DNA of 64,000 nt. Origin: Palsa-360 sp963710315 (lineage in GTDB: Bacteria; Acidobacteriota; Terriglobia; Acidiferrales; UBA7541). Every line of letters begins with the position of its first letter. Within the stretch, counting starts at the first letter, position 1. Of this stretch, positions 8,571-16,727 are shown one piece after another. Location of the stretch: NCBI GenBank assembly GCA_963710315.1, contig CAVPZW010000008.1, positions 1,133,034 through 1,197,033 on the forward strand. The letters are read 5' to 3'. A program made the position numbers and the translations under genes. The notes below the pieces were generated by a model, which did no database searches, was not told the DNA's origin, and saw only the letters and a list, made by a program, of their open reading frames with translations.

Positions 8571-8775
8571 GAGGATGTTCTCCTTCTCCGTTTAGGGTCA
8601 ATGCGTGGCCATAGTATATGCCCAGCTCTCGAAAATTGGGATTATTCAATTACGGATCGATAAGTCGGCAAGCCGCATTTAGTAAATATTATTTCGCGGG
8701 ATTGCAGTCTGCGCAGCATGATTGTGCAGTGCGAATTTCTCGCCACCGATTCTTGTGCTTGTGGACAATCATCGC

Positions 8776-9732
8776 CTATTTACCTTTCTTGATGCGTTCA
8801 GCTGCGGCTGGAAACAAGCGAAGCGCGTTGTGGCCGATCTCCTCGATATGTTCCCGCGCAAGCCCCGCATAGCTGAGCAGCGCCTCGATGTTCGCTTGCA
8901 TGGTCAAATCCGTGGTGCAGGGCACGCCGCAATCCGATCCATAGACCAGATGATCGTGCGTGGTCATGGCCAGCGCCGGCCCCAGTGTGGTGGGGCAGGT
9001 GGCGGCGGTATCCAGATAGAGGCGGCGAAGGTGCTCTCGAAATTCAGTGGGTGTTACGCCATTGGGATTCGGAATCCATCTCTCGTTGCCCAGAATCATC
9101 AGCCTGCCGGAAAGCGCGGGCAGCGCTCCGCCGCAATGCGCCAGCACCAATTTAATGTTTGGAAATTTGCGGAATATCCCTGCGTACAGCATGTCAACCA
9201 CGGTGCGCGCGGTCTCGAAGGCCACCTCAATTAACGCGCTGGGGCGGCCCATCGCGGCCGGAGCGTATGCGTTTGGGTGCGCGAAGACCACGGCGTGGAG
9301 ACGATCCAATTCCTTCCACACCGGGTCGAGCCGCGCATCGCTCAGGTAGACGCCATTGTAATGGCAGGTTACGGCAAACCCGTCCGTGTGCAGTTGGCGC
9401 GAAGCTCGTTCAATTTCCGCAAGGGCATCGTCAGGGCTGTCGGTTGGCAAAGCGGTGAGCAATCCGAAGCGCGACGGATGTTCTTGCACGAGGGATGCCG
9501 CATATTCATTGGAAGTACGCAGCGCGCCCAAGGTCTTCGGGATGTTGCTCAGCATTTGCATGGCAATTCCGGTACGATCCATGTAGTTCAGCATGGATTC
9601 CGGGTCCCAGCGAGGCGGCTCTGAAATGATCCAGCCCGCCTCGGTCATGGCTACGCGGCGAGCCTCGCGCACGGAATCTGGTTCCGGCGGAAAGAAGTGC
9701 GCATGTACGTCGATCCATTCATTTACAAGCAT
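8776..9732 (-). CDS. Amidohydrolase family 2 protein (ACMSD-like)
   Basis: 318 residues, cytoplasmic (no signal). It shows the metal-site layout of the amidohydrolase-2 / aminocarboxymuconate-semialdehyde decarboxylase group: an N-terminal HAHFFPP (HxH), a central FAHPN, LVLAHCGGALP with a His ligand, and YGSDCGVP near residue 270 with the conserved Asp. Members perform non-oxidative decarboxylations or hydrolyses of aromatic or lactone substrates; the substrate here is not readable. It is read in the same direction as the DsrE-like gene, 205 bp upstream of it. Confidence 0.82.
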   Translation of the reverse strand: MLVNEWIDVHAHFFPPEPDSVREARRVAMTEAGWIISEPPRWDPESMLNYMDRTGIAMQMLSNIPKTLGALRTSNEYAASLVQEHPSRFGLLTALPTDSPDDALAEIERASRQLHTDGFAVTCHYNGVYLSDARLDPVWKELDRLHAVVFAHPNAYAPAAMGRPSALIEVAFETARTVVDMLYAGIFRKFPNIKLVLAHCGGALPALSGRLMILGNERWIPNPNGVTPTEFREHLRRLYLDTAATCPTTLGPALAMTTHDHLVYGSDCGVPCTTDLTMQANIEALLSYAGLAREHIEEIGHNALRLFPAAAERIKKGK

Positions 9733-9977
9733 TGCAATCTCTTTCTATGTGAGGCGCCTGAATGCCATGGCATCACGGCTAGATGGAACAAAATATGTAG
9801 AACTGCTCGGACTGGAAATTCTCATTTCACATTTCCGGCCGGCCGATAATTTATACCTGGTCGCCTCAGTGTGCAATGTTGCGCGAAAATCCAGCCGCAT
9901 TTAAAGCACCTCACCAAGAAGAATTGACACACCGGCTGTGCCCGGAGCAAACTTGCGCCTCATAATCAGGAGGCGGC

Positions 9978-11132
9978 ATGAAAATTCGTATGATGGCATT
10001 AGTGTTGGCGCTAGTGGGCGCAATCGCTCAGAGCAGTGTGGCGTTTGCTCAAAACGTACCGCAGCAATTCGTGGTCAGCGGTAAAGCCGCGGAGAAGATT
10101 CAGGATTTCACCACCATCAATCTGGCCACTGCCGAGCGCATCGCCGACGTCTGTGAGCAAGGAGCGACCGCGCAAGGCGGCCAGCACACCATCACGATCC
10201 TCGACAAGGCCGGCAACCACGTCTACATGGACCGCATGGACGGCCAAGGCTATCTCAATATCATTACGTCCGAGATGAAGGCGCGCACCGCGCTGCTTGG
10301 GCGCGTACCCAGCAAGACCTACATGAATGCCATTATCCAAGATCCCAATCAGGAATTTCAGCTGCTCCAGTTGGGTTTCTATCCCGTGGCCGGCGGGCTT
10401 CCCATCGTGGTCAACAATCAGTTGATCGGCGTAGTTGGCGCCGGCGGCTTTCGGCCCAACCCGCCTGTGTGGAGCGACGAAATTTGCGCGCACACGGCGC
10501 TTGTCGATGTGATCGGCCCGTCGGTCCCGCCGCTTATCGAAGACGTTCCGCCGCGCCGCAATCCCAATCCGGGCAACGCTCCTGTTCCGCGTTTTGCGGC
10601 TAGCGCGCCGCCCAAGCCGAGTGTGCCGGCGGAGTTCGTGGTCGGAGGCAAGGGTGCGGCCAACGTGTTTGACGGCAATCAGATTTCGTTGGCTTCCGCC
10701 AAGAAAATCGCGCGCGCCTGCCGCGACTGGGCGGCCTCCAAGGGAGGGATCATGTCCGCCTACGTTCTCGATACGGCCGGCGAATTCGTGCACATCGAGC
10801 GCATGGACGGCATTCTCCCGAATGAGTTGCGCACATCGCTCTTGAAGGCGCAGACGGCCTTGAAGACGCGCCAGCCCACTTCCATCGGCGCGGCGCAGGT
10901 CAAAAATAATCCGGCCGGCCTGCTGCGCGATACCGCGTTCTTTAATTTCTTTGAGGCCCCCGGCGGCATTCCCATTGTTGTCAACGGACAAATGATCGGC
11001 GCCGTCGGCGTAAGCGGCGGCGCGGGCGGCGGCGACGAAAATTGCGCCATCGAAGGCCTGAAGGCGGCATTCGGCGATCACGCCACGTTGCCGGTCTATC
11101 CGGCAGCGACGGCGGGCAGCGAGGCGCGCTAA
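9978..11132 (+). CDS. Exported protein with two HbpS/GlcG-like haem-binding domains
   Basis: 384 residues with a signal peptide (residues 1-24, cleavage near AFAQ) and AGGAGGCGGC before the ATG. Two tandem HbpS/GlcG (DUF336) domains are visible. Domain 1 (about residues 38-180) has ATAERIADVCEQGATAQGG, ITILDKAGNHVYMDRMDG and GGLPIVVNNQLIGVVGAGG. Domain 2 (about residues 218-375) has ASAKKIARACRDWAASKGG, AYVLDTAGEFVHIERMDG and GGIPIVVNGQMIGAVGVSGG. A Pro-rich linker joins them. The family binds haem or acts in glycolate loci; two fused copies in one exported chain is less usual. Confidence 0.8.
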   Translation: MKIRMMALVLALVGAIAQSSVAFAQNVPQQFVVSGKAAEKIQDFTTINLATAERIADVCEQGATAQGGQHTITILDKAGNHVYMDRMDGQGYLNIITSEMKARTALLGRVPSKTYMNAIIQDPNQEFQLLQLGFYPVAGGLPIVVNNQLIGVVGAGGFRPNPPVWSDEICAHTALVDVIGPSVPPLIEDVPPRRNPNPGNAPVPRFAASAPPKPSVPAEFVVGGKGAANVFDGNQISLASAKKIARACRDWAASKGGIMSAYVLDTAGEFVHIERMDGILPNELRTSLLKAQTALKTRQPTSIGAAQVKNNPAGLLRDTAFFNFFEAPGGIPIVVNGQMIGAVGVSGGAGGGDENCAIEGLKAAFGDHATLPVYPAATAGSEAR

Positions 11133-11259
11133 GTGAATGTGCGGCCAGATCGACTTGCGGCTGCGTTCGCCGATCCCCCTTGGGCTGTTACCATCGTGGC
11201 GAGGATGCGTATATAGAATTGAATGGGTTGCGTGAAGCGAATTTAGCTAAACTTTTTCG

Positions 11260-12774
11260 GTGATCATCGTGAAAAATTCATTCTCGGCTTTTCAGCAAAA
11301 ATTAGTCGATATCTCGCAGCTCAAATCCGCTATCGCTGTCCTCAACTGGGATAAGGACGTCTTCATGCCTCCCAAAGGCAGCGGACCCCGCGCCGCGATG
11401 CTGGGATATCTGGCGGGCGAGCTGCACGATAAAGTCATCTCCAAGGAATTTCGCGAGCTGTTGCAAGAGGCTAAAGCGGCTGCGGACGCGGCTGGCCTGA
11501 CTCCCGGCGAAAGCGCCATTGTGCGCGAAGTCTGGCGCGATGTGACGCGCGAAGAAAAACTGCCCTTGGAATTCGTGAAGGAGCTCACGCAAGTAACGTC
11601 CGAGGCGTATCACGTTTGGATGGACGCCCGTAAGAAAAAAGACTTCAAACTTTTTGCGCCCCACTTGTCCAGGATCGTCGCGCTGAAGCGGCGGGAAGCG
11701 GAATTGGTTGGATTTCAGCACTCGCCTTACGACGCGCTGCTGGATACCTTTGAGCCCTATGCGACCACTGAGGAAATCGCCACTGCGCTCGGCGATTTAA
11801 AGAATTTTCTGGTGCCCTTCCTGGTCAAGATCAAGAACTCCAAGGCCAAGGTTTCGCAAAGCATCATCGCGGGCGATTACGATATCGAGAAGCAGAAAGC
11901 ATTTTGCGCCCTGGCCGCAAAGCAGATTGGCTACGATTTCGACGCCGGGCGGCTGGATGTCAGCGCCCATCCATTTAGCACCAGTTTTCATCCGCTGGAC
12001 TCGCGCATCACTACGCGCTATAGCCGCTCCGAATTCATGGAATCGGTCAGCGGCGTGATTCACGAAGTGGGCCATGCCCTTTATGAACAGGGCCTGCCCG
12101 CGGAGCATTTCGGCACTCCGCTTGCCGAAGCGGTTTCCCTCGGCATCCACGAATCGCAATCGCGCCTCTGGGAAAATATGGTCGGCAAGAGCCGCGCCTT
12201 CTGGACCTACTTTTATCCATTGCTGCAAAAGGAATTTCCCGCTCCGCTGCAAAACGTTTCGCTGGACAGTTTTTATCGCGCAATAAATGCCGTGCAGCCG
12301 TCGTTCATTCGCGTGGAGGCCGACGAAGTCACCTACAACCTTCATATCATCCTGCGATTCGAGATTGAGCGAGCCTTGATCGAAGGCCACATCGCGGTCG
12401 AGGATCTTCCCCGCATTTGGAATTTGAAGATGAAGGAACTGCTGACGGTTGATGTGCCGGACGATTCGCTGGGAGTATTGCAGGACGTTCACTGGTCCGG
12501 CGGATCGATCGGATATTTCCCCACATATTCACTGGGAAATCTTTACTCGGCCCAGTTCTTTGCCGCCGCCCGGCGCGACATTTCCGCGCTGGACGATGAA
12601 ATGGCGCGAGGTCATTTTGCCAATCTGCTCAAGTGGCTCCGTGAAAAAATTCACGTCCACGGCAAGCGCTATTCCGCACAAGATCTTGCGAAAAAAGCCA
12701 CGGGCGAAAAATTGAACAGTAAGTATTTCACCGACTACATCTCGAAGAAGTACAGCGAAATTTACGAATTGTAG
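11260..12774 (+). CDS. M32 family metallocarboxypeptidase (carboxypeptidase Taq)
   Basis: 504 residues, the normal length of the family. The zinc motif HEVGH is at residues 268-272 in VIHEVGHALYEQG, followed by the family segment ESQSRLWENMVGKSRAFW with the third ligand glutamate. C-terminal RIWNLKMKELLTVDVPDD and LQDVHWSGGSIGYFPTYSLG are typical M32 sequence. It removes C-terminal residues from peptides in the cytoplasm. A GTG start at 11260 is used here; GTG at 11269 is an alternative and neither has a strong ribosome site. Confidence 0.92.
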   Translation: MIIVKNSFSAFQQKLVDISQLKSAIAVLNWDKDVFMPPKGSGPRAAMLGYLAGELHDKVISKEFRELLQEAKAAADAAGLTPGESAIVREVWRDVTREEKLPLEFVKELTQVTSEAYHVWMDARKKKDFKLFAPHLSRIVALKRREAELVGFQHSPYDALLDTFEPYATTEEIATALGDLKNFLVPFLVKIKNSKAKVSQSIIAGDYDIEKQKAFCALAAKQIGYDFDAGRLDVSAHPFSTSFHPLDSRITTRYSRSEFMESVSGVIHEVGHALYEQGLPAEHFGTPLAEAVSLGIHESQSRLWENMVGKSRAFWTYFYPLLQKEFPAPLQNVSLDSFYRAINAVQPSFIRVEADEVTYNLHIILRFEIERALIEGHIAVEDLPRIWNLKMKELLTVDVPDDSLGVLQDVHWSGGSIGYFPTYSLGNLYSAQFFAAARRDISALDDEMARGHFANLLKWLREKIHVHGKRYSAQDLAKKATGEKLNSKYFTDYISKKYSEIYEL

Positions 12775-12807
12775 GCCCCGAGCAGTCCTTACGGGCAGCC
12801 TACATTT

Positions 12808-12832
12808 GGCGTCTAAATCTTCGAGGCTCTCG
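12808..12832 (+). repeat. 25-bp direct repeat, left copy
   Basis: Positions 12808-12832 match 16698-16722 in 24 of 25 bases (core TCTTCGAGGCTCTCG). The two copies bracket the leader ORF, TonB receptor and tRNA-Cys. This copy lies 34 bp after the M32 peptidase stop. Confidence 0.85.
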
Positions 12833-12874
12833 GCCGAACATATCACTTGCTACTGACACCGAATTAGTCTTGGT

Positions 12875-12903
12875 TTGACATTTGGAATCGTTTCGTCTAC
12901 TAA
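12875..12903 (+). promoter_or_regulatory. Strong putative promoter of the polycysteine leader / TonB receptor
   Basis: TTGACA at 12875-12880, a 17-bp spacer, then TACTAA at 12898-12903. Transcription would begin near 12909-12911, only about 4-6 nt before the leader ORF ATG at 12915. Confidence 0.7.
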
Positions 12904-12914
12904 TTAGCTCTCAT

Positions 12915-13007
12915 ATGAATCGCGACGTCCAGAAGAACCAGCAGATTTGTACATCATGTTCCTGCTGTCTGTGTGTGTCTTCTGGCGCCGGGAGGCTGAC
13001 GATCTAG
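12915..13007 (+). CDS. Polycysteine leader peptide (predicted cysteine-responsive attenuator)
   Basis: A 30-codon ORF, ATG 12915 to TAG 13005-13007. Residues 11-20 read ICTSCSCCLC, with Cys at positions 12, 15, 17, 18 and 20. There is no ribosome site upstream, and the predicted transcript start is only about 5 nt away, so it is probably read from a near-leaderless mRNA. Its last codons contain CTGGCGCCGGGA (12982-12993), which can pair with the left arm of the terminator at 13039-13050. Near-leaderless polycysteine mini-ORFs acting as cysteine-responsive attenuators are known from mycobacteria. The attenuator role here is inferred from layout, not shown. The peptide itself probably has no function beyond ribosome stalling. 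Confidence 0.75.
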   Translation: MNRDVQKNQQICTSCSCCLCVSSGAGRLTI

Positions 13008-13036
13008 ATATCCGATCATAAGCCGGGCAATTTTAG

Positions 13037-13080
13037 AATCCCACCGCCAGGTACACGCTGGCGGTGGGATTTTTCTTTTT
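13037..13080 (+). terminator. Intrinsic terminator/attenuator hairpin before the TonB receptor
   Basis: Perfect 14-bp stem AATCCCACCGCCAG / CTGGCGGTGGGATT (13037-13050 and 13058-13071) with a 7-nt loop, followed by a U-rich tract TTTTCTTTTT ending at 13080. It lies 30 nt after the leader stop and 65 nt before the receptor start, so transcription of the receptor must pass it. The left arm can alternatively pair with 12982-12993 (10 of 12 bases). Confidence 0.85.
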
Positions 13081-13144
13081 AGGCCCGATTTTTTTGTGAA
13101 AGGGAATTGAGGCGATGCCGGAAACTTTGGAGGAGAGGAAGATC

Positions 13145-16100
13145 ATGCCCCGAATGAACACAGACAGATGGATTTGGAAGGCGATTTTAAGTTTATTTTT
13201 GCTGCTTGCCGCGGCAAACCCCCGTACGGCTATGGCGCAAGGAGAGGCCTCGATCAACGGAGCCGTCGTGGATACCAGCGGCGCAATCATCGTGGGGGCC
13301 ACCGTGAAAGTGAAAAACGTGGAGATCGGCACGGTCCGCACGGTGGTCACCGACAGCGGCGGGCGATATGACGCCCCGTCGCTTGCAGTCGGAAAATACG
13401 AAGTGTCCGCCGGACAAGCCGGGTTTCGCACCGAGGTGAAAACGGGAATCACCCTGGCTATAGGCCAGCGCACCGAAGTGAACCTGATGCTGGCGGTGGG
13501 AGACGTTCAGCAGTCGATCAGCGTTGAGGAAACGGCCATGCAGTTGGCCGTGACCACCGCCGATTTTTCGGGCCTGGTTGGCGAAACACAGATAAAAGAT
13601 TTGCCGCTCAATGGCCGCAGTTACGATCAGCTCCTGACGTTGAATCCGGGAGTGGTCAACTACACGTCGCAGCGGGCCGGCGGAATTGGGACCTCCAATT
13701 CCGTGGTCGGCAACATGTTCTCGGCCTCGGGCCGCAGGCCGCAGGAGAATCTGTACATTCTCAACGGCGTTGAATTCACCAGCGCGTCGGAAATCAACAA
13801 TACGCCGGGAGGGACCAGCGGCCAGCTACTCGGAGTGGACGCCGTGCGGGAATTTTCGGTTGTCACGGACGCGTATGGCGCGGAGTATGGCAAGCGCCCC
13901 GGCGCGCAGATCAATATCGTGACAGCCTCCGGCACTAATCTGCTGCACGGCGACGCCTACGAGTTCCTGCGCAACAGCGCGCTGGACGCCAGAAACTTCT
14001 TCGATCTGCCGCAAATTCCTCACTTCGAGCGCAACGTGTTTGGCGCTTCGCTGGGCGGGCCGATTCAGAAGGACAAGTCGTTCCTCTTCGCGAATTACGA
14101 AGGGTTTCGCCAAGGCCTTGGGCTGAGCGACGTCACGCTCGTTCCCGACGCCAATGCGCGGCTGGGAATATTGCCATGCGCCGCGCTGACCACGGTCACC
14201 GGCTCTTGCAACGCATCGACACCCGCGACGCATGTCACATTGGGAAGTGGCGTCGCCAATTTGCTGAACTTGTGGCCCGTGGCCAACGGGCCGGAGTTGA
14301 CGGTCAACGGATTGAATAGCGGGATAGCCGAATCCTTGAGCAGCCCGCAGCAACATATCCGCGAGGATTTTGGCACGGCGCGATTCGATCAGATTTTTTC
14401 GAGCAAAGATACGTTCGCGGCCGTCTACACTGGGGACGATAGCCAATCCTTCTCCCCAACCACCAATCCTCTTAGCACTGTTGATATTTTCCTACGCGAG
14501 CAGGTTGCCAGTCTGAGCGAAACGCACATTTTCTCTCCCAGCATTCTCAATAAAGCCACGTTCGGATTTTCCCGAGGAGCATTTTATTTTAATAGCGGCG
14601 TTACGGGAACAGCCTCCTCGGTAACGGGTGCGTGGGTAAATACCACGGGAGTGAATGTGCCTGGGGCCGTGGTGATCGGCGGCGGCACAACGCTCAATGG
14701 CGCTTCGGCCTTGACCAACGGCGGCACCAATGCCGGAAGCAATCTCACGGCCGTGCGCAATCTCTTCACCTATGAAGACCAGGTCAGCATCACGCACGGC
14801 AAGCACCTGATTAATTTCGGCGTCTGGTTCGAGCGCGTGCAGGCCAACGATAACTTGATCCAGGATCAATATGGCCAGGCCTCGTTCAGCAACTTGCAAA
14901 CTTTTCTGCAGGGTTCGATCAGCACCTACACGTTCGCCTCAAACCCAACGCCGATGTCATGGCGCTCACTGGAGGGCGCGTTCTTTGCGGAGGACTCAAT
15001 CAAGCTGACGCCGAATCTTGAGGTTCGGCTGGGATTCCGCGGCGAATTTACAAATGGCTGGAACGAGCCCTACGGCCGAGCCTCAAATTATTTGTTCAGC
15101 AACGGAGTGATCGAGAGCAATCCCACGATTGGCAATTCCGCATTCACCGTTAACAATGCCAAATTCCTGCCCGCTCCGCGCGCTGGGATTGCCTGGTCGC
15201 CGTTCGGATCGAAGAAAACCGTGATCCGCGCGGGCGCTGGGCTCTACTACGCGCTGATCGACAATCTCAGTTATCGCCTGGACCAGAATGGCCCCTTCAA
15301 CACAGTGCAAGCTTCCAAAAAGGCCACGGTTGCGGAAATCGAGGGCACGGGCACGCTTCCCACGCCACTGGTCATTCCAAGCGGAGTTCAACCCAATCTG
15401 CAAACACCCACGGTAATTTCCTACGATCTGAAAATCGAGCAGCAGATCTTGCCCAAGACAACCCTGAGCGTCGGCTACATCGGTTCACATGGCTATCACG
15501 AAATTCTTTCCATTGACGCCAACGTGCCAAGCAACGTGGTCATCTGCCCGGCATCGCCGTGCCCGGCAAACTATCCTTCGGGTGCCTATTACTATTACGA
15601 AACAGCGCTGGCAAACCCTGCAGTGGCCAACACAACGCATTGGTTTTCGGAAGGCGTAAGCTCTTACAACGCTCTACAAGTGGATGTAAAACAACAACTC
15701 AGCCATGGGCTGCAAATTCGCGGAGTTTATACCTACTCGAAAGCCCTTGACGATGGCGACAGCATGAACACCAGCGTCGCAACCAACTCTCCGGCATTCG
15801 TTTCAAACCCGCTCAATCCGTTGCAGTCGGATTATGGGCGCGCTTCCTTCGATGTCCGGCATGCCGCCGTTATCAACGCGACGTACGACCTGCCATTCGG
15901 ACGCAAGAACGCCTCTGGCGCAAATAGCTGGCGGAATACGGCCATTGGCGGCTGGCAACTGAGCGGAATCGAGACGCTGGTTTCCGGTCTGCCATTTACT
16001 CCGCAGCTTTCCTACAATCCGTCCAACGATGGCGATTCGCGCAATCCTGTCCGGCCATCCTTGAATCCAGCCTTCACGGGCTCCATCATCGAGGGCGGCC

Positions 16101-16420
16101 CCGGGCAATATTTCAATCCCAGCGCGTTCATTCAGCCTCTGGCAAACACATACGGCAACGCGCCCCGCAATTTCTTGCAGGGTCCCGGACTCGCCACAAC
16201 TGATTTTTCCGTGTCCAAGAAATTCTTGTTCACGGAGAGATTCAACCTGCAGTTCCGGGCCGAGCTGTTCAATATTTTCAATCGCGCCAACTTCAACAAT
16301 CCAAACCCGGTGGTCTTCACTTCGGCGACCACCGTTCTGCCCTCTGCCACGGCAGGCGTTATCACCTCGACTTCCACCACTTCACGCCAAGTACAGTTTG
16401 GGCTGAAGCTGCTGTGGTGA
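13145..16420 (+). CDS. TonB-dependent receptor, Oar-like, with carboxypeptidase-regulatory N-terminus
   Basis: 1091 residues. I use ATG 13145, which follows GGAGGAGAGG; ATG 13115 in the same frame is the alternative. A signal peptide ends near TAMAQG. Next come a carboxypeptidase-regulatory-like domain (about residues 33-115: ASINGAVVDTSGAIIVGATV, YEVSAGQAGF), the plug domain with GLVGETQIKDLPLNGRSYDQ and SGRRPQENLYILNGVEF, then a large outer-membrane barrel. The chain ends VQFGLKLLW, an aromatic-terminated last strand. It imports an unknown ligand across the outer membrane with TonB energy. The upstream polycysteine leader and terminator suggest control by cysteine or sulfur supply, so a sulfur-containing ligand is a reasonable hypothesis. 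Confidence 0.88.
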   Translation: MPRMNTDRWIWKAILSLFLLLAAANPRTAMAQGEASINGAVVDTSGAIIVGATVKVKNVEIGTVRTVVTDSGGRYDAPSLAVGKYEVSAGQAGFRTEVKTGITLAIGQRTEVNLMLAVGDVQQSISVEETAMQLAVTTADFSGLVGETQIKDLPLNGRSYDQLLTLNPGVVNYTSQRAGGIGTSNSVVGNMFSASGRRPQENLYILNGVEFTSASEINNTPGGTSGQLLGVDAVREFSVVTDAYGAEYGKRPGAQINIVTASGTNLLHGDAYEFLRNSALDARNFFDLPQIPHFERNVFGASLGGPIQKDKSFLFANYEGFRQGLGLSDVTLVPDANARLGILPCAALTTVTGSCNASTPATHVTLGSGVANLLNLWPVANGPELTVNGLNSGIAESLSSPQQHIREDFGTARFDQIFSSKDTFAAVYTGDDSQSFSPTTNPLSTVDIFLREQVASLSETHIFSPSILNKATFGFSRGAFYFNSGVTGTASSVTGAWVNTTGVNVPGAVVIGGGTTLNGASALTNGGTNAGSNLTAVRNLFTYEDQVSITHGKHLINFGVWFERVQANDNLIQDQYGQASFSNLQTFLQGSISTYTFASNPTPMSWRSLEGAFFAEDSIKLTPNLEVRLGFRGEFTNGWNEPYGRASNYLFSNGVIESNPTIGNSAFTVNNAKFLPAPRAGIAWSPFGSKKTVIRAGAGLYYALIDNLSYRLDQNGPFNTVQASKKATVAEIEGTGTLPTPLVIPSGVQPNLQTPTVISYDLKIEQQILPKTTLSVGYIGSHGYHEILSIDANVPSNVVICPASPCPANYPSGAYYYYETALANPAVANTTHWFSEGVSSYNALQVDVKQQLSHGLQIRGVYTYSKALDDGDSMNTSVATNSPAFVSNPLNPLQSDYGRASFDVRHAAVINATYDLPFGRKNASGANSWRNTAIGGWQLSGIETLVSGLPFTPQLSYNPSNDGDSRNPVRPSLNPAFTGSIIEGGPGQYFNPSAFIQPLANTYGNAPRNFLQGPGLATTDFSVSKKFLFTERFNLQFRAELFNIFNRANFNNPNPVVFTSATTVLPSATAGVITSTSTTSRQVQFGLKLLW

Positions 16421-16464
16421 GTTGAATTCGTGAGCATCGGATCGAGTTTCCCTTAGGCCTGGGA

Positions 16465-16507
16465 ATCCCGGCATCGACGGTCGTTGCTAGACGGGCGATG
16501 CCGGGAT
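16465..16507. repeat. Inverted repeat between TonB receptor and tRNA-Cys
   Basis: Perfect 12-bp arms ATCCCGGCATCG (16465-16476) and CGATGCCGGGAT (16496-16507) with a 19-nt loop. No T-run follows, so it is not a classical terminator. It may stabilise the receptor mRNA end or be a small mobile palindrome. Confidence 0.7.
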
Positions 16508-16538
16508 AACTACCCGGATGAAAACAGTTTGTGTCAAA

Positions 16539-16612
16539 GGCGCGGTCGCCAAGTGGTAAGGCAAAGGTCTGCAAAACCTTTATCGGCAGTTCGATTCCGC
16601 CCCGCGCCTCCA
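16539..16612 (+). tRNA. tRNA-Cys(GCA)
   Basis: The acceptor stem GGCGCGG/CCGCGCC (16539-16545 with 16602-16608), anticodon loop CTGCAAA giving anticodon GCA between AAAGG and CCTTT arms, T-loop TTCGATT, discriminator U at 16609 as usual for tRNA-Cys, and an encoded CCA at 16610-16612. The T-stem has one A-C mismatch. It lies 118 bp after the TonB receptor whose leader peptide is cysteine-rich. Confidence 0.96.
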
Positions 16613-16667
16613 AAGCACTAATTCGAATTGTCTCCAAGGCGTGCGCGATCTCCTCTCCCATCCCCAG

Positions 16668-16696
16668 TTGTTCGCTGCCAACGCCTCCCCTATACT
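16668..16696 (+). promoter_or_regulatory. Putative promoter of the lpt operon
   Basis: TTGTTC at 16668-16673, a 17-bp spacer and TATACT at 16691-16696, just before the right copy of the 25-bp direct repeat. The -35 is weak. Confidence 0.45.
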
Positions 16697-16697
16697 C

Positions 16698-16722
16698 GGC
16701 GTCTAAGTCTTCGAGGCTCTCG
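16698..16722 (+). repeat. 25-bp direct repeat, right copy
   Basis: 24 of 25 bases identical to 12808-12832. It lies directly before the lptC-like start at 16728 and probably within its 5' UTR. Confidence 0.85.
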
Positions 16723-16727
16723 AACAG

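Noticed and set aside
10011..11081. 356-codon minus-strand frame opposite the HbpS/GlcG-like gene
   Set aside because: Shadow frame; the plus strand has a signal peptide and two recognised domains.
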